This document shows, in pieces, positions 1 to 10,897 of a stretch of DNA of 30,869 nucleotides (position 1 is the first letter of the stretch; every line of letters begins with the position of its first letter). The notes beneath the pieces are model-generated. The model saw nothing but the letters and a program-made list of their open reading frames with translations. It did not search any database and was not told the origin of the DNA. Source of the DNA: Hyphochytrium catenoides (lineage: Eukaryota; Sar; Hyphochytriomycetes; Hyphochytriales; Hyphochytriaceae); the NCBI GenBank assembly GCA_900088475.1, contig FLMG01003632.1, positions 1 to 30,869 on the forward strand, written 5' to 3'. The translations under genes and the position numbers were made by a program.

Positions 1-690
1 GAAGAGGAGGATGCTGTGAAATTGAGGAGAACGCTTCTAAAGCTTTTGACTGGTAATTGCCGTGACAGCAGAAACGAAGGTGTCTTTTTCTCTAGTGGGC
101 CATTCGTTCGCCAGACGGTGGCTGGGTTAGCTGCGCTGGTGGCCTTCTTCCACTTCTCTCCGTCTCGAGTTACCTCTCATGTCATCTCCTCCTCCGTCAT
201 TTCTCTGTTCCAACTGCCTGATCACTTGTCCATCCATTGAGTCTCTCATCAGCAGCGACAGACGCGCCCCAGCGCCACAGAGGACACACAGCACTGCCGC
301 TGCTCTTCTGCCTGCATACCTTAGAGAGCGGATCCGCACTTGTAGGATGCACGTGTGAGAGCGTTAGGCTAACATTCCCCTCTGTACGCACATTTTTGTC
401 ATGGTTTCTGATGATCGTTGGGTATAAACGTTGCACAAATTTTCTGCAGTTCTTGATGGGATAGGTGCGCTCGTGTTTGATATTACCTTAGGCCTTCGGG
501 TTGATAAAGCATCTCTCCTAAGAAGGAGCGCTCCTACCAGCTGCCAGCTTCAAGGATCAGAAGCTTGCGTGAAAGAGCCCAAGCAGCTGGCCCTTTGACC
601 CCCGTACCAAGAGACAACAGTACAGATGGCAGACAAGCCCGGGCTTCTGACCCTTATAGGGAGAATACATCATGGAGAAAGAAGAAGAGG

Positions 691-692
<2 letters not shown>

Positions 693-734
<42 letters not shown>

Positions 735-905
735 GAGGGGAAGAAGGAGAGAGAGAGAGACAGACAGATAGAAAGGAAAGACAGTCCTGCATCGTTAGTG
801 AAAGAATTGAGTGACAAGCCATCAGGGAGAGAGGCAGATAAGAGAGAGAGAGAGAGGTAGATATGAAAGAGAGAGAGAGGAGAGAGAGAGAAAAAAAGAG
901 ACACT
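693..905. repeat. (GA)n microsatellite cluster
   Basis: A near-perfect GA run at about 693-731 is followed by imperfect GA/GGA blocks to about 905, broken by a short unique stretch near 780-835. It lies in noncoding DNA upstream of the first gene. Confidence 0.9.
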
Positions 906-1104
906 GTGCTATGATGGCAGGATTCTCAGAACAAGGTCTTATCTCCAGTCCTCCTAAATGCCGCCTCTTCTGCCCCCCTCTCTCTGTCTCTCTCTCTGTG
1001 TCTCCCTCTCTCTTCTTCGCTCTGCGAGATGCATCACCACCCTAATGAGGGTTCATCACAAATCTTCTGTTGAGAGGATGAGAGGAGGCAAAGTTTAGGG
1101 GAAG

Positions 1105-1170
1105 AGACAAAGAGAAAGAGAGAGAGAGAGAGAAGCGAGAGAGAGAGAGAGAGCGAGAGAGAGAGCGAGG
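1105..1170. repeat. (GA)n microsatellite
   Basis: Interrupted GA repeat with a few GCGA units, in the 5' flank of the first gene. Confidence 0.85.
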
Positions 1171-1483
1171 ACAATGCGGAGTATGGGAGACACTACTATC
1201 GCGTCGACGCTTTCCTCTCCCCACACAGGAGGGAAGTGGAAGACAAAAAGGTCGGGGCAGAGTTCCTCGCTCAGTCTCTCTCTTTCCCTGCTTCTCAACA
1301 GGCTTCACGCCGTCTCCAACGCTTTAGACTGGGCAGGGCACCGGCAGCAGGAAGAGAAAAAGAAGAGAGAAAAGAAAACGCTTCTGGCAAGAGAAGGGAA
1401 GAGAGACCCTAGCAAACCTGGAGAGAGTGAAAGAGAGAGAGAGAGAAAGAGAGAGTAGGAGAGAGAGAAAGAAAGCGAGAAAG

Positions 1484-4400
1484 ATGCACCGGATGATAGA
1501 GGACAGCACGGGCGGAGGAGGGAACATAGGCGCGAGCTCTGAGCTCATCATCAGAAGGTCTCCGTCCTCCTCTGAAGAAAGGATGGCCGCTCTGCCAGCT
1601 TTCCAGAAGGAGACTGAGAGGAGAGAGAGAGAAGAAGATGAAGACCCGGAGAGAACTTCGCTCTCTTCTCCATCTTCTGTGTCTGACCTGCTCCTCTTCC
1701 TAGAGCGGGCGAAGGTCCCAAACCCCGTCTTCGCGGCCAATAAGCTGGAGCTCCGGCACGGAGTGACGACCAAGGAGGAGCTGCTTGAGATCTTAGCGCA
1801 TCCGGAGCTCGCTCTTGAGGTTCCGACGCTGTGCGCCTGCGACTGCTGAAGTTCTTGGAAAAGGAAAGAGGAGAAGGGGAGACGACGCTGCGAAGCTTAC
1901 AGCTCTCGGCACCTGTGTCTATCATAGAGCAACAAAGCAGCGCAGCAGCCATCGAAGAGAGGAGCGTCTCTGTCTTCTCATCTTCCACCTCTTCTTTTCG
2001 AGCAGTTGAAAGGTTCTGGGGCGGGAAGGCACAGCTCTCTCTTCCATGTGCAGTCCAAAGCGAGGACACCACCTCTGCCTCAGCCCAAGTAGTAGAAGAA
2101 GAAGCAGCATTTCCTCCTTTTCTGTGCTGCAGACCGTGTGGAGATGATGGGCCGGAGCTGCAGGTCCTACAAGGAGATTTGACGGCTTGTCGCGCCGACG
2201 CCATCGTCAACCCTGCCGACTCTTGTCTCAACCACGGCGGCGGCCTTGCGGGTGCCATCGCTGCGGCTGCAGGGCCCTCCATCAAGCGGGAGAGTGACCG
2301 CTGGATCCGGACGAACGGTTCTCTCCCGGTAGGACGCGCCATGTCAACTGCGGCAGGTGACCTTCCTTGCCGCTACGTTATTCACACTGTGGGTCCGGAC
2401 CTGTCCAACCGCTTGTCCTCCCAGTCCAAACCAACCCAGAAGGACACTGAGTTACTGAGAAGTGCAGTTCGGAGCTCACTTCTCGAGGCGGAGAGGCTTC
2501 ACCTCTGTTCTATCGCCATTCCAGGCATCTCGACGGGGATCTTCAGCTATCCGAGGGCGCAAGCAGCTCGAGAGATTGTGGAGGAGTGCTGGAGGTTCTG
2601 CTATCGCGGCGATACCAGCTTGCGCAGCATTCTGCTGGTCAATATTGATCAGCAGACCTTCTCCGCCTTCCGAAGCGCAGTTTGTCGCGCAGCAGATGAG
2701 GCTGGGACCATGGTCATGCCTTGTGACGGCTTTCCTTTCGTCCTCGACTCGCCGCGGTCGCTATTGTGCAGCCAGAGAGAGGGACTCGCGACACGCATAC
2801 CCAGTGCACGTACAGAGAAAGGGGATGGGGAAGAGTCGCGCTATAAGGCCGGAGGCATCCTCTTGGTGAGGGTCAATGGGACCGACCTGGAAGTCCTCCT
2901 GGGTGTAGAGTTCCGTCCAATGGAACGAAAAGCTGAGCGGTATCTGAACCTTCTGGGAGGCAAGGCGCACTCGGGAGAAGACCCACTATTGACGGCTTGT
3001 AGGGAGTTCAGCGAGGAGGTCAAAGGGATCATCAGCTGCTCTGACATGCTGAGCCAGATGGAGGAGAAGGGCCAGAGGCTTTGGCTGAGCTTCGCAAAGT
3101 ACTTCGCCTTCCTTGCGCACTTGGATGACCCACGGATACACTCTCTCCCGGAAGAGTTTGACAGAAGAAAGAGACACAACAAAGGGAAGATGCGGAGCCT
3201 GCAAGGTGCTATCCGAAGCTTTCTCCCCTGGGACACAGAAGACGAGGCGGCCATAGGGGATGAGCAGGATCACTTGTTATGGGTCTCCTGGAGGGAGCTG
3301 TTGGCCGTGTGCAGAGACTTCAAGAAAGGGAAGGTTCACACTCCCTGGGGCAGCTTCAAGGTGTCAGAGTTCCTCAGGAAAGTGGTGAACACGTACAAGG
3401 AGAAAGCAGAAGAGATCTTCCAATTGCTTTGCCTCCGCACGGAGCTGGAGAAGGAGCTGAGGAGAGTGGACGGGCTGGAGATGCAGAGCGATGAAGAGTT
3501 GACGACCAAGCTGCTAGGTTCCTCCTGGAGACTTCAGCTGCAGGGTCCCCCTCCTCCCCCTCCTTCTCCCATCCAGACGCTCCCTCCCGAGGATGAGGAC
3601 TATAAGGAGCTGCTGAAGGCTCTGCCAAAAACCTTTGCCAGTTCTGTTGTCAGCATCCGCAAGGTCAAGACGGCAACCCGGCAGGCTAGTTTTCTGCAAG
3701 AGCTGCAGCGCATGAAGGCTGAAGCTAAAAAGACAGCGCCTGAGGTCCTCCAGCCGCTGTTCCACGGCACTCCAGAGCGCTGGCGCGCCACTGCCATTGC
3801 TATGCACGGGTTCAACCTTAGCATCAAGTTGCATGGTCGTTCTAGCGGCAATGGTGTCTACACCTCGACTGATCCACAGGTAGCTTTTCCATACACTGGA
3901 CCCAAAGGCTCGGTGCTGCTTCTCAGAGGTATCAAGGCCACAGACTGCCAGACTCAGGGTGACAACACCATTGTTAGCTCATCTGCAGTCTTTATCTTCC
4001 CTAATGCCAAAGCGCTCCTGCCTCTGCTCATTGCCGACTTTGCCGCCTCCGACGAGAGAGATGCCGTGGAGCTGGGACGAGAACAAGCCCTTGAAGAAAT
4101 ACGCAAGGAGAAAGAAAGACAGCAAGTCATGAAAGACCAGATCAAGGAGAGAGAGTCACAATGCCTGAAGGACATGGCAACGCGACTGCGGAACACCCTG
4201 CAGGTCTATTCTGGGCAGCTAAGAAAGATTGAAGAGCGTTCGAGCTTGCTACGAGCATCTTCCTCCGCTACACTCGCTGCTGCTGAAGAGGAGAGGATGC
4301 AGGAGACACGCGGTGCTCCTCTTCCCAAGAAGACTAAGGGCAAACTTGTAAGACTGGCTGGCCTATCGTCGGTGTCTCTATCTCCCTTGCGGCTTTTCTT

Positions 4401-7400
4401 GATGGAGAAGTCTCACTTCTCAATGGGACTGCCCTTGTACGAGTTCAAACCTCGAATTGTCGAGCTCATTCGGAGCAAGGAAGTACTGGTCCTGATGGCA
4501 GAAACAGGGTCAGGAAAGAGCACCCAGCTGCCGCAGATCATCCTTGACGAAGTGTTGCCTTCAACAGACAAGAGGCGCATTGCTGTCCTAGAGCCACGAA
4601 GAGTGAACGCCATCTCCCTCTGCCGACGCGTGGCGCAGGAGCGAAAAACGGAGCCCGGAGAGGAAGTGGGCTATACCATCGGCCGGGGAGAGTCTAACGT
4701 CACAGCCACAACACGGATTGAGTTCATGACACACGGGCTTTTCGTCCAGCTGGCGAAAGATTCAGAGTTGCTTCTCAAGTGCTACTCTGCCGTCATTGTC
4801 GATGAGGCGCACGAGCGGTCCGTGGACGTGGACTTGTCTCTTGCACTGCTAAAGAGAGCTTTGAAGCACTTGCAGAGCACCAAGAAAGAAGACGACGACG
4901 GAGGGGGAGGGAAGAGGATATTGGATGCAGCCCAAGAGGAAAGCTTCTTCCGCGTCGTGGTCACTAGCGCGACCATTGAGGCGGAAGCCGAGCGGTTCAG
5001 GGACTATCTGAGTCCTGCTCAGGAGAAGTCTGCGCTTCTTTCTCTTCCTGGAAGGGCATTCCCGGTGCTTGTAGAGCATCGAGAGGACGCAGAAGTAGAC
5101 GCCGCCGTCATAGGGACAGCAGGGGTGGGCAAAGTCCTTTCTTCTTACGCCACTCAGACGGCGGTGGACCTCTTAAGAAGCACCAAAACAGGAAACATTC
5201 TCATTTTCTTACCTGGAGAGGGAACCATCAACGAGGCCGTGCAAGTGGCAAAAGCGCAGATGCTTGGCCCTGGCCCAGACGACATTGAAAGGGAGGAAGA
5301 GAGCGAAGAGGATCTTTATCGTGCTGGGACCTACAACTCTTTCTTCTTCCGCATGGAGCTGGGGTCCAAGGAAAACGAAGGACAAGAAGAAGGACATTCA
5401 ACTATCTTGGCAGAGAGTTCTGGCCGAGACACAGAGGAAAGCCAGTCTAAAACAGGGCAGAGGAAGACAGAAGAGGAGAAGGGAGAGCACACGAGGAGAG
5501 AGATTGCAGTCTGCGTCATCGGCTTCCATGGGAAGATCTCCCGTTCAGAGCGTGACCTCGTCCTCAACCCGCCACCAGACGTGAGGATGGTCATCTTCAC
5601 GACAAACCTCGCCGAAACAGGGGTCACGATCCCAGAGGTGAGGTATGTCATAGATACGGGTCTGGAGCGGCGCGTGCGATGGAATAACGTGCTGGACATT
5701 AATGAGATGGTAACAGATAGAGTGTCGGCTTCTTCAATGAGGCAGAGAACTGGGAGAGCCGGAAGAACCGCGAGCGGGATCTGTATCAGACTCTTTCCTG
5801 CGTCAGAAGTAGAGCAACTCCGTTCCTTGCCGCCTCCAGGAGTCCAGAGCTCGATGATCTACAAGGTCGTTCTGCTGATGAAGCTCCTTCAGAGCAAAGA
5901 ATCGAAGGAGAAAGAAGAGGAGCTGGAGCTGTTGGACCCCATTCCTCCTGTCCTGCTAGAAAAGGCCACGGAGAACCTTCTGGGTCTAGGAGCTCTGCAA
6001 GAGGACGGCAGCCTGACTCGGGAAGGGAACGCGCTCCTTACTCTGGGGGTCGATCTGCGCCTGGGACGCTTCCTCCTTGCTTGCGGGCACTTCGGCTGCC
6101 TCGTCAGTGGGCTGAAGATTGCCTCGGTGCTGGTGGCTGCTGATGCGCCAGAGAAGCTCCTTCCCCAGCGTGGTTGGTCTCTTCGTCGACCCTATATCCA
6201 GCGTCCTCTTTGATTGACCCGAGCGGAGATCATCTGACCCTGCTTAACATTGTTAATGCCTTCGAAGGCGCCAAGAGGAAAGGACGTGAGCTCAATTGGT
6301 GTCAGGTTCACTCGCTGGAGATGGATGTGCTCCTAGATGCAGAAACCGCCCGGAATCATCTTATGAAGGTGCTGAACGACTTGGGATTCTCGCTCGTTGA
6401 CGAAGAGGATAAGTGGAAGGAGAATGGAGGGCTCCGCCGAGCGCTTCTGAGGGCTCTATGTGCCGCCTACTGCGACCAGTTGGCCATAGAAGGAGTCCAG
6501 GCCATCCTAAGGCTGGCTACACCCGCCTCTTGGACGAAGAGAGGAAGGCAGGCGCCCTTAAGGTCGTGGCCCAATTCGCGGAGGAAACACAGCCGGAGAA
6601 CCCCTACGGCTCATCCCCATCTGTCCAGGGAGGTCGGCAGAAGAAGGGAGGATTTGCGGATAGCCAAGAAGAGGAGAAGAAGAGCGAGAAACAGTACTTA
6701 AGACAACAACTATTGCCTTCTACGTCCCCTTCTTTTGTGGCGTCATCTCCCTCCTCCGCCTCCCTTCCAGCGGCACAGCACTCGCAGGTGCCAGTTGCGC
6801 AGCAGCAGGAGCCCGTGGTGAAGCTTGGAAGCTGTTCCACTCTTTGGCACCTGGACGGCACACCCACATCACCAGAAGGAGGCGTCAAGGCCGATGCTGC
6901 TGGTGCCCAGGATAAAGGCAGAGGAGGGTTCCGGCTGGTAGTGTTCAGCTCAATCATGCTGACCGATGGCGGTCGTCGCCCGGAGCCGACCGTGCAACTC
7001 CTCAGCGTCGTCAATCCCGAAGATGTTACGGCTGGCGCCCCAGAATGGTGCCGCCTTGCTGAGTTTGATGCGCTACTGGACCAGTCGAGGCCTCAGACCC
7101 TCACTTACCACCTGACGCCGGGGATGCGCCGCACGATACTTATGGACCGCGGTAGGTGGCTGGGGAAGCTTCATCGCAAGTTCCCGTCAATCGCTGCTGC
7201 TGTAGAGGGAGACAAGCTCATTGTCTCTTGTCCCTTGCGGTCCTTCGCTCTCATCGAGTTCCATATCCACCGCCTGCTCGGCGGGATGGCTGCCGAGACT
7301 GTCGTTCTGGACCTGCCCAGGAAGGCAAACATGGGACTTATAATAGGGAAGCAGGCCCAGAATGTCAAGAGCTTGCGGGACAGCATCAACACCCTCTTGG

Positions 7401-8329
7401 CCACAGAAAGTAAGGGCGCGGGAAGGCGCCACGTGAGCCCTTCAGCAGTCATTGTAGACGCAGCGAACAGGACAATCAAACTCACGCTGGAAGGGGCCTC
7501 GAAGTCTCTGATGAGCGCGATTGTGGGCCGTATACAGTCTCACATTATGCGTGCACAAGGGGCGGACGTGGTGCCTAGAGTGGCCATTGCCTCCGGTCCC
7601 AGAGGCCAAGAAATGCTCCAAAATCCTCGGCTCCGGATGCTGACCTCCTCTGAGCCGCCATCTTCTTGGTCCAGCAGAGACGACGTTATGCTGCAGCTAG
7701 CACATGCGCTCGTGTGGAAGGGAAATGTGAGCATCTACGGCGGATTCCTGCGCGATTGGGTTATCAGGGGGGAATCTGCTAGCGACATTGACGCCGAGAT
7801 CTCTCCTCCGGCCACCACCGTTTCTTCTGTCTTGCGGATGCTTCGAGTGCTACTGGCTCAGCCGCAGCCCTCAGCAAGGCGACTGACAGTTAGCACTAAA
7901 GGTCCCAAGGGCGCTGCCATCGCTCTCATGGTTAGCGGTCCAGAGATCCGGCCAATCGACATTGATCTGGTGGATCCCTCTGCTGTCACCCCGCAAGTGG
8001 CACCCGGAGTAGACAGTGACGCGGGGAACTTGCTGTTGAACAAACAAGAAGCGCTGAGGAAGAAGATTCCAGGGACAGGCGACGCCCTTCGGTCCAGCCT
8101 CGAGCACGTGAGAAAGAAAGAGTTTATTCTCTTCTACGATCTCTTGGGCCAGCACCATGACAGAGCGCTTGTACGCCTAAGGAAGTATCTCCAACGAGGG
8201 TGGACATGCCTTTCCCCTGTACCTCCACAGGTGCTCCAGACCCTGCCGGAGGCTGAGCAACAGCTTGTCAGGCCTAAGCCTAAACATGACAGAAAGTGGT
8301 GGATGGAAGGAGAAGCTGCCAAAGCCTGA
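1484..8329 (+). CDS. Giant macro / Nudix / PARP-like / DEAH helicase / KH / nucleotidyltransferase fusion protein
   Basis: A predicted protein of about 2,280 residues. Start taken at the first ATG of the open frame after the GA tract (MHRMIEDSTGG). Approximate residues: SAM-like helices 68-125; macro domain 225-405 (GDLTACRADAIVN, HTVGP, GISTGIFSYP); Nudix domain 455-550 with box GKAHSGE(x7)REFSEE; PARP-like domain 755-855 (LFHGT, GNGVYTS); charged coiled coil 860-920; DEAH helicase 975-1690 (AETGSGKST, DEAH, TSATIEA, QRTGRAGR, GDHLTLLN in HA2); OB-fold 1685-1855; KH domain 1940-2020 (GLIIGKQAQN); nucleotidyltransferase 2080-2281 (YGGFLRD, then DID, then DIDLVD). No intron is needed, but the frame moves by -1 in three windows: 1819-1848, 6144-6211 and about 6480-6515. 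Each fits one missing base; tiny introns of 32, 32 and 17 nt would also restore frame. An RNA-directed role coupled to ADP-ribose or NAD chemistry is inferred from the domains. Confidence 0.8.
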
Positions 8330-9202
8330 ACCCTGTCGTGCTAGACGACTACGCAAGTTAAGGAGACGGGACGACGAGCTAGTTTGCGCGCAGATGAGCA
8401 TGGAAAGCCTAAAGGATGGAGAACAGCAAAGAGACGGGGAATCAAAGGAGAGAAAAGATAGATAGAGAGAGAGAATACATGGGGAGGACGAGAGATGTAG
8501 GGGGAGCAGCAAACATCGCCAAGGGAAGCGACCGGCGGGCTGCTTATATGTGATTAGCTGCTAATGTTGAGCTGACTTAAGAATAAGAAGTTGTTCTTTT
8601 GGCTGGCACCACTGGATCCGTTACCACTGCTCATTGCAGCTAGCAGGTCTTCAGGTCTACCCCGGACAACTAGTGCAGCCAGCTCCCGCCCCTGGCTCTC
8701 ATACACTCAGAACAACTTGCAGCGCAAAGGCTATAGGCTTCTCTTAGTAGTCCGCTCGACAAAAGATGTTCGGGAACACATACAGTGCGAAGTAATTGGC
8801 TCTGACCCCAGTGCCGTCTAAGGGTCTAGCCCAAAGAGGGAGAGTGGCTCCGTTCGAAGTAAGACACTCATCTCTTCCCTCTACAGCTAACCGTGAACCC
8901 AGACTTAATAAGGAAGAGTTGCACTGCATCCTCACCAAAGTATTGTGTATCCAGACTGAGTGAAGGGCGTGCCTTCCCCGAAGCACCTAGCCGTGCGGCG
9001 CTACCTGGAGCTCTACCCGTCGCTCACTATTGCTAGCTGCAGAGCCCTTGTGTAAGGTATCGCCACCGCACCAGGCTGATTGATGGTGAAGCAGGATTGA
9101 TAGTTGGCACTGAAGGCCTCATGAGCATTTCTCCTGAGAAGTAGTGAAGCGCCGCCCTCAGGCCCGAATCCAGGTCCTGCTTTTCCAGGCTGCGCCAGCT
9201 TA
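8330..9202. other. Intergenic, between convergent genes
   Basis: This lies between the stop of the large fusion gene and the stop of PIGC on the other strand. Reading both strands, I see no family-like protein, tRNA or strong repeat. A short purine-rich stretch at about 8455-8475 is the only low-complexity feature. It probably holds the two 3' untranslated regions. Confidence 0.5.
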
Positions 9203-10897
9203 TCATGAGAAGTTGACTCTAGCGATGTCCCACGGCCCAGTGATCTCGCTGAAGGTAAGAGCCAAGGAGTCAGTAACAGAAGACACACGGCGTGAGCCTA
9301 GAGAGAGATGGTGGGGACTTACTACTTATAGATCTGCAGGTACAGCAGCCAGAGCGGAGCGAGAAAGGAGAAGAAGCAAAGAGATAGAAACACGACGACG
9401 GCTGCCTTGACCGAGACGGCGGCGACCATTATCAGCGTCAGGACAGACTGGAGCACAGTCAACAGAATGTGCATTCTCTTAGAGTAGGACTGGAGCCATC
9501 GGCAAACGACGGTACATATATATATAGAGAGAGAGAGGGAGAGTCAGAGAGAGAGACACACAGAGAGAGGAGAAGGTCAATGAAGGTTAATCACTGCTCG
9601 ACAGGCAGAAGATAAACCATATGCGCGGTAAGAACTGGTCAAAGGAAAAGGCCAAGTACAGAGAGTTAAGTGCAATCGAAGCAAACTTGGAAGAGAGAAG
9701 GACTAACATGAGCGAGTGCGAGAGACAGAGAAAGCTAGAGGATGAGGGGCAGACGATACTTAGGCATCTGACAGCGTCGGGGGTTACCTTCACGTGGTGC
9801 CAAACAAGCGGCAGGAGACCAAAGAGCTCAAAGGCAAAGAGTTCGAAGCCGAAGACATGCTCATTAGAAGGCATTCGAGATGACATTAGGACCGAGGTGA
9901 AGCCAATAGCATTAAGCGAGATCGCGCCTGTGTATCTGTGGACATACAGACAAACACGCGATACTGAGGACTACTTTGGGCTGTTTGGGACGGGCTAGAG
10001 GTAGGAGAAGGGCTCTCACCTTGACCGAGTAGCGAAGAGGTAGATGTAGTCGTAGGTCAACAGATGAATGAAAGAGAGAAGGATCGTTAACGCCCAGATG
10101 GTATCCTCTGAGTAGCTCTCTGTCAGCGTCTTCAGCACTGGAGACAGAATGGAGAGAAGGCTGGGGAAGAGAAGAAAGCTCTTGATGGCAGACTTGAGAT
10201 CTGTACCAGGTTTGAGGATTCAGGGTTCGGGGAGAGAGACAAAATAGAAAAGAGAGAGAGAGAGAGGAAAGAGAGTGAGAGAGAGTGAGAACCATGAGGG
10301 AGAGAACGAAGGAAGAGAAGGAGTTGGTGACCGGACAAGCCTCTGAGGTAGCGACAGCAGAACAGAGACGTACCGTGGGTCTTATCAAACGCGCTAAGGG
10401 CTTTGTATCCGACTACTATGATCGCCAGGTCGACGGCTAGAAGGCTATTAAGTGAGAAAGTAGACTCTGACATGCAGATGAAAACCACCTACAATCCAAG
10501 ATATCGTTAGGCTATTGAGGTGACAGAAGCAGACCAGTGGATAGGCAAGACTTACGAAGAGAATGATGACAGAGAGAACCTGCTGCGTGACCACCAAGCT
10601 GCCAATGACAAGGTCCAACAGGTTGTATGATCGTACATTAGCTGCATCAAAAGCTGTGAGGGAGAAGGCTGCACCTCGGAGCTGGGTAAGGCCGGCCTAC
10701 CGTTAGTTACGAGCTCGTTGAGAAAGCTCGGGCTGACCAAATAGTCCGGTGACTCTCCGACCTCATAGAGCCGCTTATGATAGCTCTCCTACAAGGGAAG
10801 ACGCCTCAGAAGGAGTCCTTAACCTCTTAAAGCCTCAGTTAAAGAAAGAACGAACCGTGCCATGCCCAGCTCGGCTCCCCATGCCAGTCGGATCCAT
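9203..10897 (-). CDS. PIGC: PIG-C / GPI2, GPI-GlcNAc transferase subunit
   Basis: Subunit of the ER-membrane complex that transfers GlcNAc to phosphatidylinositol, the first step of GPI-anchor synthesis. Eight exons on the minus strand: 10897-10856, 10788-10701, 10653-10556, 10488-10374, 10200-10020, 9935-9788, 9489-9323, 9248-9203. All phases agree and give 294 residues, close to human PIGC (297). Family landmarks: LYEVGESPDYLV near the N-terminus, the VVTQQVLSV helix, DLKSA, SPVLKTLTESYSEDTIWA, then YDYIYLF, and the C-terminal ITGPWD, which lies in the last exon only. It is strongly hydrophobic with several membrane helices. The start ATG opens a 14-codon first exon. It shares a 526-bp divergent upstream region with RFC3. 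Introns are 48-298 nt; intron 4 is CT-rich in the sense strand and intron 6 holds a CT tract and a TA run. Confidence 0.93.
10246..10290. repeat. (GA)n tract in PIGC intron 4
   Basis: GA repeat on the plus strand, so a CT tract in the sense of the PIGC transcript. It lies inside the intron at 10373-10201. Confidence 0.85.

Larger units (their letters stand above)
1..1483. other. GA/CT-rich upstream flank without a supported gene
   Basis: I find no supported coding sequence here. The open frames present are built from Arg-Glu or Ser-Leu dipeptide runs produced by the dinucleotide repeats. Purine-rich blocks (about 693-905, 1105-1170 and 1425-1480) alternate with pyrimidine-rich blocks (about 976-1015 and 1275-1290) on the same strand. 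The last GA block runs directly into the likely start codon of the large gene at 1484, so it is probably 5' untranslated or promoter DNA. Confidence 0.6.

Noticed and set aside
557-1298. Open frames made of Arg-Glu or Ser-Leu repeats on both strands.
   Set aside because: They are translations of (GA)n and (CT)n repeats with no domain or splice support.
3750-4050. The HGT-containing segment as a Tpt1/KptA RNA 2'-phosphotransferase.
   Set aside because: The Arg-His-X-His-Leu-type motif expected after HGT is absent, and GNGVYTS fits the PARP pattern better. Tpt1 remains a distant alternative because of the macro and RNA modules.
6170-6201. A 32-nt GT-AG intron in the fusion gene.
   Set aside because: It restores frame, but it leaves the spacer before GDHLTLLN shorter than in other HA2 regions. 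A single missing base near 6205-6211 keeps the usual spacing, so I did not annotate the intron.
6460-6500. A 41-nt GT-AG intron that would also restore frame at the third break.
   Set aside because: It would remove ALCAAYCDQLA, which looks like the conserved helix before the OB-fold.
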